DNA from: JAPHTQ01 sp050288165
Lineage (GTDB): Bacteria > Pseudomonadota > Gammaproteobacteria > Thiohalomonadales > Thiohalomonadaceae
Direction of reading: 5' to 3'
DNA length: 64,000 bases
Assembly (NCBI GenBank): GCA_050288165.1
Contig: JBNKDG010000005.1
Span: 220,700 to 284,699 of the forward strand
Of this stretch, positions 54,231 through 62,155 are shown piece by piece. A program made the translations under genes and the position numbers. The notes under the pieces are model-generated. The model saw only the letters and a list, made by a program, of their open reading frames with translations, had not been told where the DNA came from and made no database searches. Within the stretch, counting starts at the first letter, position 1. Every line of letters begins with the position of its first letter.

Positions 54231-55538
54231 TTAAGGTAAGTGCACCGCGATCCGTGCGCCGCCCAGCTCCGAGCGGTCGATCTTCAAGCTGCCTTCATAG
54301 GCCTCGACGATATCGCGCACCATCGGCAGGCCGATGCCGTGGCCGGGGGTGGCTTCATCCAGGCGACCGCCGCGGGCCAGCACCCGGTAGACCTCGTCCG
54401 GCTCGATGCCGGGGCCGTCGTCTTCCACCAGAATCAGCAGCGCGTCGCCCTCTTTTTCCAGCCGCAGGGCGATCTTCCCGCCGCACCACTTCCAGGCGTT
54501 ATCCAGCAGGTTGCCCAGCAGCTCCATCAGGTCGCCCTCGTCGCCGCGGAAGCGGGCTTCGAGATCGAAATGCTTCTCCAGGGCGATCGGTTTGTCGTGA
54601 TAAACCTTTGCCAATGTCGCCAGCAACCGCTCGGCAACCGGCGCCACGGCGATCGGCGCGGCCAGAGCGGAGCGCCCGGCGGTGGCGGCGCGCTGCAGTT
54701 GGTACTGCACGATGTTGTCCATCCGCTCTACCTGCTCGTCGATCTGCGGTGAGCGTTCACTCTCACCCAAACCCCTCAATATCGCCAGTGGGGTCTTGAG
54801 CGAGTGGGCCAGATCGGCCAGGGCGTTTTTGTAGCGCGCCTGCTGCGCCCGCTCGTGTTGCAGCAGGGTATTGATGTTGTCGGTGAGGCGGCGGATCTCC
54901 CTGGGGTAGTCGCGCTGAAGCTCCTGCTGCTCGCCGGTTTCGATGGCGCACACCTCGCGGGCCACGGTGCGCAGCGGGCGCAGCCCCCAGATCAGCGCCC
55001 CGGCCAGGGCCAGCAACAGCAGCGCGGCCATCCCCCCGAGCCAGCCCCACAGGCTGGTGCGGTAGCGCTGCATCTGCTCGTCGAACACCGCCGGGTTTTC
55101 CATCACGCTGAAGCGCAGCGGCACGCTGCCCTCCACCGTTTCCCATTCGATATCGACGCTCACAAGAAAGTAGTCCTGGCCGTCGAAGGGCACCCGAAGT
55201 AAGCCTTCACTAGCATTCGGCGGCACGGGTAGCTGCAGGCCGACCGCGGAGGGGGAGTGCCAGAGGGTTTCGCCCTTGCCGTTGCCGATGCGGGCGTAAA
55301 GTCCGGAGCCGGGTTGCTCCAGCCGCACCTCGGCCAGGTGGCCCGGCATCGCCAGCATGCCGCTGTCGCTGACCTCGGCGGCGGACATCACCACATAGAG
55401 TTGGCCGAAGAGCCGTTCGCGCAGCGCCGAAGTGGCGCTCTCCTCGAAGGCGCGTTCCAGCGCCAGGGCGGTGAGGGCGATGAAAATGGTCAGCACCGCG
55501 GCGGCACTCAGGTTGACGCGGGCGGAGAGGGAGATCAT
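54231..55538 (-). CDS. PhoQ-like sensor histidine kinase
   Basis: 435 residues. Transmembrane helix 1 is at about 8-28, a periplasmic sensor domain of about 135 residues follows, and helix 2 is at about 170-192. HAMP-like sequence precedes the H-box ALADLAHSLKTPLAIL; the HSLKTPL form is characteristic of PhoQ relatives. The N-box is LLGNLLDNAWKWC, the G1 box EDDGPGI and the G2 box GHGIGL. The periplasmic domain has no strikingly acidic patch, so the signal (Mg2+, peptide or other) is not predicted. It overlaps the response regulator by 4 bp. Confidence 0.88.
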   Translation of the reverse strand: MISLSARVNLSAAAVLTIFIALTALALERAFEESATSALRERLFGQLYVVMSAAEVSDSGMLAMPGHLAEVRLEQPGSGLYARIGNGKGETLWHSPSAVGLQLPVPPNASEGLLRVPFDGQDYFLVSVDIEWETVEGSVPLRFSVMENPAVFDEQMQRYRTSLWGWLGGMAALLLLALAGALIWGLRPLRTVAREVCAIETGEQQELQRDYPREIRRLTDNINTLLQHERAQQARYKNALADLAHSLKTPLAILRGLGESERSPQIDEQVERMDNIVQYQLQRAATAGRSALAAPIAVAPVAERLLATLAKVYHDKPIALEKHFDLEARFRGDEGDLMELLGNLLDNAWKWCGGKIALRLEKEGDALLILVEDDGPGIEPDEVYRVLARGGRLDEATPGHGIGLPMVRDIVEAYEGSLKIDRSELGGARIAVHLP

Positions 55539-56212
55539 GCCGGGGTGCCGTTGAAGCGGTAGCCGCGGCCGCGCAGGGTTTCGATGGGATTGCGGCTGCC
55601 GTCCGGGTCGATCTTGCGCCGCAGGCGGCCGATCAGCACCTCGATCACATTGCTGTCGCGGTCGTCGTCGTGGGGGTAGAGGTAGTCGGCCAGCTCCGCT
55701 TTGGGCACCACCGTATCGTGGCGGCGGGCCAGGTATTCCAGCAGGCGGTATTCGTAGGCGGTCAGTTCCACCGGTTGTTCGGCGAGGGTGACCGACTGGC
55801 TGCCGGTGTCGAGTTGCAGCGGGCCGAAGGCGATCACCTCGCGGGCGGTGCCGACGGCGCGGCGCAGCAATGCCTTAATCCGCGCCAGCAGCTCTTCCAT
55901 GTGAAAGGGTTTCACCAGATAGTCGTCGGCCCCGGCCTCCAGGCCGGTGACCTTCTCCTCCCACTTGCCGCGGGCGGTGAGAATCAGGATGGGTAAATCG
56001 TGGCCGTCGGCACGCAGGGTGCGGATCACATCGAGGCCCGACATGCCGGGCAGGCCGAGATCCACAATCGCGAGATCCAGCGGATATTCGCTGGCGAAGA
56101 ATAGCCCCTCCTTGCCGTCGCCGCTGGCATCGACGGTGTAACCCTCGTCGGCCAGGCGCAGGCGCAACTGTTCGCGCAGCGGCGCCTCGTCCTCAATCAC
56201 CAGAATACGCAC
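55535..56212 (-). CDS. PhoP-like OmpR-family response regulator
   Basis: 225 residues. The receiver domain has the acidic residues of VIEDEA, the phospho-acceptor aspartate in LAIVDLGLPGMSGLD and the lysine in LVKPFHMEELLARI. The winged-helix DNA-binding domain (about 128-225) ends NPIETLRGRGYRF. KWEEKVTGLEAGADDYLVKPFH is the PhoP-type spelling. OmpR-family dimers bind tandem repeats spaced 10-11 bp, and such repeats are found before the two His/Asp/Arg-rich genes upstream. Confidence 0.9.
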   Translation of the reverse strand: MRILVIEDEAPLREQLRLRLADEGYTVDASGDGKEGLFFASEYPLDLAIVDLGLPGMSGLDVIRTLRADGHDLPILILTARGKWEEKVTGLEAGADDYLVKPFHMEELLARIKALLRRAVGTAREVIAFGPLQLDTGSQSVTLAEQPVELTAYEYRLLEYLARRHDTVVPKAELADYLYPHDDDRDSNVIEVLIGRLRRKIDPDGSRNPIETLRGRGYRFNGTPA

Positions 56213-56218
56213 CGGGCC

Positions 56219-56491
56219 TTACTCCGCCGGTACGGTAATGACGCGCACCTTGCGCTCCTGGGTGAGCACCTTGATGCGGTGCACCAGGCGGTTCTGCTCG
56301 CGCACCGTCTCGGCGGAGAGCACACGCCCGCCGGTCTGCTTGCGCACCTGCGCCACGGCCTGGTCGAGGGACAGGGTCCGCGACTTCTTCGCCATCGGCG
56401 CGTCGCCCTGCTTTGCCCAGGCGGGTACGGCGATGGCGGCGTTGCCGCCCAGGGCCAGGAGTAGCAGCAGTGTCGTAGCGAGGTGTTTCAT
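56219..56491 (-). CDS. Small periplasmic PepSY-like protein
   Basis: 90 residues from MKHLATTLL at 56491. A signal peptide ends near AVPAWA; the mature part (SLDQAVAQVRKQTGGRVLSAETV, then VHRIKVLTQERKVRVITV) reads like one PepSY domain. It lies six bases before the response regulator gene, a common arrangement in which a PepSY protein modulates the sensor. An upstream in-frame ATG at 56518 lies inside a palindromic repeat and is not favoured. Confidence 0.8.
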   Translation of the reverse strand: MKHLATTLLLLLALGGNAAIAVPAWAKQGDAPMAKKSRTLSLDQAVAQVRKQTGGRVLSAETVREQNRLVHRIKVLTQERKVRVITVPAE

Positions 56492-56517
56492 GGCGTACCC
56501 GTTGTGTTTGCGACCCA

Positions 56518-56592
56518 TGTAGGCTGGGCAGTCATGCCCAGCTTCGGTGTGTATCGGGGCCTGCCCTGCTGGGCATCACTGCCCAGCCTACA
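56518..56592. repeat. 75-bp palindromic repeat (family A)
   Basis: 25-bp arms, TGTAGGCTGGGCAG...CCCAGC and its inverted copy, differ at one base and enclose about 25 bp. One arm recurs exactly at 62156-62180, so this is a dispersed family of REP type. Here it sits in the leader of the PepSY-regulator-sensor operon. Confidence 0.8.
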
Positions 56593-56643
56593 AAAACCCC
56601 GGTATCTACCGTTGCCAAGAAAGCATACACGCAGCGCCCCGGC

Positions 56644-57150
56644 TCAATCTACCGGTGTCGCCTCCACGCGCAGGCGGACGAATTCGCCCGGGTCGCGGTC
56701 CATGCGGGTGGTGTAGTCGTGGCCGCGATAACGATAGGTCACGCGGTAGCCGACCATCCGCTCCTCCTGAACATAGTCGGTGCGCACGGTGCAGCGACGC
56801 ACGTCGCGGCTATAGGGCTCTTCGTAGGTACTGTTGTTGCTGGCGATGGTCGCGCCGACCAGGGTACCGAAGGCGGTCGCGCCGTGGTCGCCATGGCCGA
56901 GATTGTGGCCGATCACCCCGCCGAGAATACCGCCCACCAGGGTGGCGCCCGGGTCGCTGTGAGTGCGGCTGCCGTAAACCTCTTCGGTGTAGCAGTCGCG
57001 GCGCGGCTGCTCGTGCTCGATGAGGTTATAGATCGGATCAACACGAATCACCTTGGCCCGCTCGTACTCCACCGGCGGGTCGAAGGGCTCGGCGGCCAGC
57101 GGCGCGGAGGCCATGGCCAGCATCAGGGGGATAAGGATTCGCTTGTTCAT
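56644..57150 (-). CDS. Glycine-zipper 2TM (17-kDa antigen-like) protein
   Basis: 168 residues. The signal peptide is MNKRILIPLMLAMASAPLAA. A cysteine is in RRDCYTEEVYG and a second in RRCTVRTD. The glycine zipper PGATLVGGILGGVIGHNLGHG is the only hydrophobic core segment. The C-terminal half is polar (VGYRVTYRYRGHDYTT). Relatives are envelope proteins whose loss affects outer-membrane integrity; the function is not defined. No lipobox is evident, so it is probably periplasmic or membrane-associated. Confidence 0.8.
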   Translation of the reverse strand: MNKRILIPLMLAMASAPLAAEPFDPPVEYERAKVIRVDPIYNLIEHEQPRRDCYTEEVYGSRTHSDPGATLVGGILGGVIGHNLGHGDHGATAFGTLVGATIASNNSTYEEPYSRDVRRCTVRTDYVQEERMVGYRVTYRYRGHDYTTRMDRDPGEFVRLRVEATPVD

Positions 57151-57173
57151 GATGGCATCTCCTTCAGCGTTCG

Positions 57174-57518
57174 TTACAGGTGAGTCTCGATGCGGATAAT
57201 CACCCGTGGGTCGAAATAGCCGCCGTCGTAATGGGTGTTGTAAACACGGTGCTTCGGCTGGTATTTCGGGATGTACGGCGCCCAGTGAATGCGGCCGTAG
57301 TGATTGCCGTTGTCATGGCGGTTGCGCTCATGCTCGCGGCGCTGGCGGTCATTGTCGTGGCGGCGCTGTTCACCCCGGTCGTTGTCACGGTGGTCGCGGT
57401 TGTACTCCGGGCGGTCGCCGTCGCGATTGTTGTCGCGAGCCGCGGCAGTGCCCGGCAGGGCCAGTGTGCCCAGCGCCAAAGTCAGGGCCAGGGTGGAAAT
57501 CAGGGTCTTGGTATTCAT
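57174..57518 (-). CDS. His/Asp/Arg/Asn-rich periplasmic protein, copy 1
   Basis: 114 residues. The signal peptide MNTKTLISTLALTLALG...AAA is almost identical to that of the next copy. The mature N-terminal 50 residues are a low-complexity run of Arg, Asp, Asn and His (DRQRREHERNRHDNGNHYG), and the C-terminal 35 are ordered-looking (PKYQPKHRVYNTHYDGGYFD). The composition suggests binding of metal or polyanions, but there is no known family. AAAAGGAG precedes the ATG. A three-repeat operator lies 60 bp upstream. Confidence 0.8.
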   Translation of the reverse strand: MNTKTLISTLALTLALGTLALPGTAAARDNNRDGDRPEYNRDHRDNDRGEQRRHDNDRQRREHERNRHDNGNHYGRIHWAPYIPKYQPKHRVYNTHYDGGYFDPRVIIRIETHL

Positions 57519-57578
57519 GGCAGTCTCCTTTTCGTGAGCGTTTTTGCCTTGTACGCCTTCAGGCTACTCGCCGGTGGC

Positions 57579-57604
57579 TGAACCGGAACTGAACGAAACT
57601 GAAT
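57579..57604 (-). promoter_or_regulatory. PhoP-like direct-repeat operator before HDR gene copy 1
   Basis: TGAAC (57579-57583), TGAAC (57590-57594) and TGAAT (57600-57604) on the plus strand, that is ATTCA, GTTCA, GTTCA read with the gene, with periods of 10 and 11 bp. The GTTCA-N6-GTTCA pair has the geometry of a PhoP box. TAGCCT follows 12 bp later, where a -10 would lie. Confidence 0.55.
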
Positions 57605-57652
57605 GGATTTCAGGGAAGGCGATTTATCGAAATAACAGGGAGTTAAGCGATA

Positions 57653-57672
57653 GCCGGGAGCAAGCTCCCGGC
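57653..57672. terminator. Hairpin after HDR gene copy 2
   Basis: Perfect 9-bp arms GCCGGGAGC and GCTCCCGGC with a 2-base loop, eight bases past the stop of the minus-strand gene. There is no T-run, so it may be a processing or stability hairpin rather than a classical terminator. Confidence 0.5.
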
Positions 57673-57679
57673 CGACCGA

Positions 57680-58012
57680 TCACCAGCGGGGCTGGATGCG
57701 GATAATGCGGTCCGGGTTGTGATGCCCATCGTGGTGGTGGCCATAGTCGTAGTAGCCGTAACGGACAAAGGGAAAACCGAACCAGAAACGGCTTCCATGG
57801 TGATGGCCGTAATCGTGGCGGCGGTGTTCATAGCGATCACGACGGTGGTCGCGGCGCTCGTAACGGCCACGATCATTGTCATGACGATCGCGGCGGTGCT
57901 CCTGACGGTCACCGTCACGACCATAATCCCGAGCAGCAGCAGTGCCCGGCAGGGCCAGGGCGCCCAGGGCAAGTGTCAGGGCCAGGGCGGAAATCAGCGT
58001 TTTAGTGTTCAT
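57680..58012 (-). CDS. His/Asp/Arg-rich periplasmic protein, copy 2
   Basis: 110 residues, paralogue of the previous gene. The signal peptide differs at two positions. The mature region is richer in His and Arg (RRDRYEHRRHDYGHHHG) and then aromatic (SRFWFGFPFVRYGYYDYG), with a HHHDGHH cluster near the end, a likely metal-binding feature. The 90 bp upstream are also duplicated, so the unit of duplication was promoter plus gene. AAAAGGAGG precedes the ATG. Confidence 0.8.
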   Translation of the reverse strand: MNTKTLISALALTLALGALALPGTAAARDYGRDGDRQEHRRDRHDNDRGRYERRDHRRDRYEHRRHDYGHHHGSRFWFGFPFVRYGYYDYGHHHDGHHNPDRIIRIQPRW

Positions 58013-58074
58013 GGCGAGCCTCCTTTTGCGTAAGCGTTTGTGCCTTGTACGCTTGCAGGCTACGCGTGAGGGGC

Positions 58075-58100
58075 TGAACCGGAACTGAACGAAGTTGAAT
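58075..58100 (-). promoter_or_regulatory. PhoP-like direct-repeat operator before HDR gene copy 2
   Basis: TGAAC (58075-58079), TGAAC (58086-58090), TGAAT (58096-58100): the same repeats at the same 11- and 10-bp periods and the same distance to TAGCCT as before copy 1. The sequence between the repeats is largely kept while the sequence between operator and gene has diverged. Confidence 0.55.
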
Positions 58101-58281
58101 GGCTTGAAGTATAAATATGTTCACGGGAGCAGTGGTCCACGGGACTGGGCAGAACTCGCTAACAGAAGTAAGCTTGGAATTTCTGGGAAATAGAAATGCA
58201 AAAAAGCGGTGTACCCATTATTGCTAAGAACAGTTATTACGGTGCACGAGTTGCGAGACGGGTTTGCAAAGGAGCTTTGTT

Positions 58282-59505
58282 TTGGACAGGACTTTAGAAA
58301 TACAGGAATGGCTCGAGTCGTTTGATCCTGAGTGGATATTTTATATAAAGCGTCTTTCGGCTAATGATACGGGCCTTACAGGAGGTCATCAGGTAGGTAT
58401 TTATATCCCCAAAGACGCCGGTTTGCGTTTTCTTCCAGAGATTCAACGTATAGGCATTAAGAATCCTGAGGCACATTTATCAGCAACCGTTGATTCTCAC
58501 GCTCTTCCAGAACAAACCATCAGGGCGATTTATTACAATAATAAACATTCTGAAAAAGTAAAAAACGGACGAGATGAGCAGCGACTTACACAGTGGAAAA
58601 AAGGAATTGGGGAAACTCCAGTACAGGATATTGATAATACGGGCGCTCTGTGCGTTTTTGCGTTTCATATTCCGGGAGAAAATAGAAATGCCGATTTTCT
58701 CCGAGTTTGGTCATGCAGGAATCCTGATGAAGAAGACTATCTTGAAGCACTGATCGGTGAAGTGCTTCCTGGCGAATGGTTGTGTGACAGATTTGATAAT
58801 TTAGTGGGTGGGATGTTCTCATTGCCAGCGCCCGCGGAGAAGTTTATCGATTTGCCCTGTGAGTGGGATACGGCCTTTCCCAGTGGAAAGAAAATTATCG
58901 AATTTGTTATTCGACATTATCGTGAAGAACAACTTGAACCAGATAAACGAATATTGAAAAGACGCGATCATGAATTTGCCGTGTTCCGAGCGATTGAAGA
59001 GAAACACATATTGGGTTTGGTGAACGAGGGTTTTCCATCAGTAGATGATTTTGTGGCGTTAGCAAATTCTGTTAGCAATCGGCGTAAATCTCGCTCTGGA
59101 ACATCGTTAGAATTACACCTTGAATACATTTTTCAGGAAGAAGGTCTGAAATATTTTGGTACGCAGTGTGTAACAGAGTCGAGAAAAAAGCCCGATTTTT
59201 TATTTCCTTCCTGTGAGAAATACCATGATCTAGAGTGGCCATCCGAATTGTTGAGGATGCTTGCGGTAAAAACGACCTGTAAGGATCGGTGGCGCCAGAT
59301 CCTGAACGAAGCTAATCGAATCGAAAGCCCTTTTCTTTTTACTCTCCAGGAGGGAGTGTCTGAAAACCAGTATCGTGAGATGGAGCTGGAAGGAGTGCGA
59401 TTAGTGGTGCCCAAACCATTGCACGGGAAATTCCCTGATGTTGTCAGGGGCAAGCTCACCAGTTTAGAAGAATTCATTCGGTCTACCATTGCCCTGTATT
59501 CATGA
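58282..59505 (+). CDS. Type II restriction endonuclease, EcoRII family
   Basis: 407 residues from a TTG preceded by AAGGAG at 7 bases; EcoRII itself has about 404. The N-terminal effector domain has FYIKRLSANDTGLTGGHQVG and RAIYYNNKH. The C-terminal catalytic domain has NSVSNRRKSRSGTSLELHLE, KKPDFLFPS, YHD and LAVKTTCKDRWRQILNEA, with the Tyr, Lys and Arg of the EcoRII active site in place. EcoRII cuts CCWGG and needs a second effector site. The partner Dcm-like methyltransferase downstream supports the same specificity. Codon use and AT content differ from the neighbours, pointing to horizontal transfer. Confidence 0.93.
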   Translation: MDRTLEIQEWLESFDPEWIFYIKRLSANDTGLTGGHQVGIYIPKDAGLRFLPEIQRIGIKNPEAHLSATVDSHALPEQTIRAIYYNNKHSEKVKNGRDEQRLTQWKKGIGETPVQDIDNTGALCVFAFHIPGENRNADFLRVWSCRNPDEEDYLEALIGEVLPGEWLCDRFDNLVGGMFSLPAPAEKFIDLPCEWDTAFPSGKKIIEFVIRHYREEQLEPDKRILKRRDHEFAVFRAIEEKHILGLVNEGFPSVDDFVALANSVSNRRKSRSGTSLELHLEYIFQEEGLKYFGTQCVTESRKKPDFLFPSCEKYHDLEWPSELLRMLAVKTTCKDRWRQILNEANRIESPFLFTLQEGVSENQYREMELEGVRLVVPKPLHGKFPDVVRGKLTSLEEFIRSTIALYS

Positions 59506-59562
59506 CCTCCGGGATTTTGGACGTGTTCGCTTCGAGATGACCTCATCGTAAGATTTTTCCTA

Positions 59563-59615
59563 TTGACTGGGAATTCTATATGACATAATGTCCCCAAATG
59601 TTCCCAGAACATTTG
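59563..59615 (+). promoter_or_regulatory. dcm-like promoter with two palindromic operators
   Basis: TTGACT (59563-59568) and TAATGT (59586-59591) are 17 bp apart. The perfect palindrome GACATAATGTC (59582-59592) covers the -10. A second perfect palindrome, CAAATGTTC with GAACATTTG around CCA (59595-59615), follows the start point. Both share ACAT/ATGT halves and could be bound by the N-terminal helix-turn-helix of the methyltransferase. Confidence 0.65.
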
Positions 59616-59634
59616 CCTCAGAGGAAAGTCATAA

Positions 59635-60903
59635 GTGGATCTCAAGGTTAATCCCGGTGAGTTACTAGCCAAAGTTCGTGAACACCACACCCAGCAGGAA
59701 ATAGCTAATTATCTGGGGCGTGATGTGAGAACTGTAAAACGCTGGGAAGTGAACGAGGATGGTCCCCCGACCTATGCGGTTCACGGCCTTCAGCAGATGC
59801 TTTTTACCGGCTCACAACCGCCACCAGATCAGACGGATTTCACCTTCATCGATTTGTTTGCGGGTATTGGTGGACTCCGCAAAGCATTTGAACAGCACGG
59901 TGGTCGGTGTGTGTTTACCAGTGAGTGGGACACATATGCTCAGAAAACCTATATGGCAAATTTTCCTGTAGATCACCCACTGGTGGGTGATATTACCAAG
60001 GTGCCAGAAAAGGATATTCCAGACCATGATGTTTTATTAGCAGGTTTTCCGTGCCAACCGTTTTCAATAGCGGGCGTATCCAAGAAAAACTCATTAGGAC
60101 GTAAACACGGTTTTGAATGTACTACACAAGGTACATTGTTTTTTGACGTTGCTCGGATTATTCGTGAGAAACAACCGAAAGCGTTTCTTTTGGAGAACGT
60201 AAAAAATCTACAAAGTCACGACAAGGGCAATACCTTTAGAGTTATATTGGATACACTGAAAAACGAACTTAATTATCAGGTGTTTTATAAAGTAATTGAT
60301 GCTAAAGGGTTTGTGCCACAGCACCGAGAACGAATCTTTATTGTCGGTTTTCGTGAAAATACTGAATTCACGTGGAACGCGCTTCAGCTACCTGATAGCA
60401 ACGCAAAGAAAATGGCTGATATTCTTCATCCACAAGATGGCTCAGAAGAACCTGAAGCACCATATACATCCGGACCAAAAGCAAAGGTAGATGACAAATA
60501 TACACTTTCCGATAAATTGTGGAACTATCTGCAGGCATATGCTGAAAAACACAAGAAAGCGGGTAATGGTTTTGGGTTTGGTCTAGTAACAAAGAGCTCT
60601 ATTGCAAGAACGCTATCAGCTCGTTATTACAAGGATGGTTCAGAGATCTTGGTTGCCAGAGGGCGAGGTAATCCTCGTCGCCTCACGCCGCGTGAATGTG
60701 CACGTCTGATGGGCTATGAATCGGACGACAGGCACTTCGTTATTCCTGTATCTGATACTCGTGCATACAAGCAGTTCGGCAACGGAGTTGTGGTGCCTGT
60801 TGTTACTGAGATTGCTCGAATTATGAAACCACATATTACAGAACTTACTGAAAACGCAGTTCATGAAAAGCGAGTTAAACAGATGGCCCTATTTACCCAA
60901 TGA
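59635..60903 (+). CDS. DNA (cytosine-5)-methyltransferase, Dcm/M.EcoRII type
   Basis: 422 residues. An N-terminal helix-turn-helix (about 5-50, TQQEIANYLGRDVRTVKRWE) precedes the catalytic core. Motif I is FIDLFAGIGGLRKAFE, motif IV GFPCQPFSIAGVSKKNSLG with the nucleophile Cys at about 140, motif VI ENVKNLQSH, motif VIII QHRERIFIVGF and motifs IX/X RECARLMGYE and QFGNGVVVPV. SKKNSLGR and LSARYYKDG are shared with Dcm, implying methylation of the inner C in CCWGG. GTG start with GAGGAAAG upstream. The HTH resembles that by which M.EcoRII and M.SsoII regulate their own genes. Confidence 0.94.
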   Translation: MDLKVNPGELLAKVREHHTQQEIANYLGRDVRTVKRWEVNEDGPPTYAVHGLQQMLFTGSQPPPDQTDFTFIDLFAGIGGLRKAFEQHGGRCVFTSEWDTYAQKTYMANFPVDHPLVGDITKVPEKDIPDHDVLLAGFPCQPFSIAGVSKKNSLGRKHGFECTTQGTLFFDVARIIREKQPKAFLLENVKNLQSHDKGNTFRVILDTLKNELNYQVFYKVIDAKGFVPQHRERIFIVGFRENTEFTWNALQLPDSNAKKMADILHPQDGSEEPEAPYTSGPKAKVDDKYTLSDKLWNYLQAYAEKHKKAGNGFGFGLVTKSSIARTLSARYYKDGSEILVARGRGNPRRLTPRECARLMGYESDDRHFVIPVSDTRAYKQFGNGVVVPVVTEIARIMKPHITELTENAVHEKRVKQMALFTQ

Positions 60904-61358
60904 TTGATATTGTCGATCCGGCCACTCGTAGCCGGATGATGTCTGGGATACGTAGTACCAACACCAAGCCAGAAGTGCTTACCCGTAGGGCACTTCATAA
61001 ATTAGGATATCGCTTCAGGCTCAACAGTAAAGTCGGCAAGATTAAACCAGATATTGTCCTCACCCGTAGACAGGTGGCAATCTTTGTTCATGGTTGTTAC
61101 TGGCACCAGCACCATGGGTGTAGATTGGCCTACTCAGACCGCAATTACTCACAGAAGTGGAAAAAGAAGTTTGAAGATAATCGTCTACGTGACGAGCGTA
61201 TCTTAAAAACTCTGAAGGAAGAAGGATGGCGTGTTGCCGTAGTATGGGAATGTGCGACACGAGAAGAAAAGGTATTTTTAGATGCTATTCATCACTTGAA
61301 CAGATGGATAATATCTGGAACTGGTTTCTACTTTGAAACAAGTTATAAAAAGAAGTGA
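60900..61358 (+). CDS. vsr: Very short patch repair endonuclease Vsr
   Basis: 152 residues. MMSGIRSTNTKPEVLTRRAL is the family start. Asp51 in KPDIVL, His64, Trp68 and His69 in FVHGCYWHQH stand at the same numbers as in E. coli Vsr. Zinc-site residues (CRLAYSD, WECATRE) are present. It nicks 5' of the T in T:G mismatches formed by deamination of methylated CCWGG. The ATG overlaps the methyltransferase stop codon, so the two are translationally coupled. Confidence 0.95.
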   Translation: MIDIVDPATRSRMMSGIRSTNTKPEVLTRRALHKLGYRFRLNSKVGKIKPDIVLTRRQVAIFVHGCYWHQHHGCRLAYSDRNYSQKWKKKFEDNRLRDERILKTLKEEGWRVAVVWECATREEKVFLDAIHHLNRWIISGTGFYFETSYKKK

Positions 61359-61401
61359 CTAAAATAATTCACTCTGTACAAAAGTACTAAAATATTCAAA
61401 A

Positions 61402-62154
61402 TTGAAACTTCACCTCCTCAGCGATCTCCACAATGAATTCTTCCGTTCCAAATCGGTGCCGCCCATCGCGGAAACGGATGCGGATCTGATCGTGCTGGCC
61501 GGTGATATCGATGTCGGTCTGCATGGTTTGGAGTGGGCGGCGGGTGTGGCGGAGCGGCTGGGTAAGCCGGTGATCTATGTTTCCGGCAATCATGAGTATT
61601 ACCGTTACGATATTTCACTGACCGCAGCCATGCGCGCCTTTGCTGCGCAGCATGAGTTGCTGCATTTCCTGGAGAATGATGCGCTGGTGATCGATGGGGT
61701 GCGCTTTCTTGGCTGTACCCTGTGGACCGATTACCGGGCGGTGGGTGATCCGGCGTTGGCGAAGTTGGTGGTGCATGAGCGGTTGAATGACCATTACTTG
61801 ATTAGTAACGGTGAGCGTCTTTTCCTGCCCGAGGATGCGCTGGCGTTGCATCGTGAATCACGCGTCTGGTTGGAAGCGAAGTTGGCGCAACCATTCGATG
61901 GCAAGACGGTGGTGGTGACGCACCACGGGCCATCGTTGCTGTGTAAGCATCCCCACTTTCCGATGGATGCATTCGGCACGGCGTTTCTTAGTGATCTTCC
62001 CGAGTTGATTGAGCAGGCCGATCTCTGGTGCTTCGGTCACACCCACGCCAACCTCGATACCCATGTCGGTAAGTGCCGCCTGATTTCCAATCAGCGCGGT
62101 TACGAGAATGAGGAGATGTGGGGTTACGAGCCGGGGCGGGTGTTGGAGGTGTGA
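61402..62154 (+). CDS. Calcineurin-like metallophosphoesterase
   Basis: 250 residues. The metal motifs are in order: SDLHNEF, LAGDIDVG, GNHEYY, VVTHHGPS and CFGHTHAN, so all five metallophosphatase blocks are intact. The substrate is unknown (phosphodiester or phosphomonoester). Conservation starts at the very first codon, a TTG directly at the edge of the AT-rich restriction-modification island, and no ribosome-binding site is visible in front of it. Its composition is GC-rich like the rest of the chromosome. Confidence 0.88.
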   Translation: MKLHLLSDLHNEFFRSKSVPPIAETDADLIVLAGDIDVGLHGLEWAAGVAERLGKPVIYVSGNHEYYRYDISLTAAMRAFAAQHELLHFLENDALVIDGVRFLGCTLWTDYRAVGDPALAKLVVHERLNDHYLISNGERLFLPEDALALHRESRVWLEAKLAQPFDGKTVVVTHHGPSLLCKHPHFPMDAFGTAFLSDLPELIEQADLWCFGHTHANLDTHVGKCRLISNQRGYENEEMWGYEPGRVLEV

Positions 62155-62155
62155 T

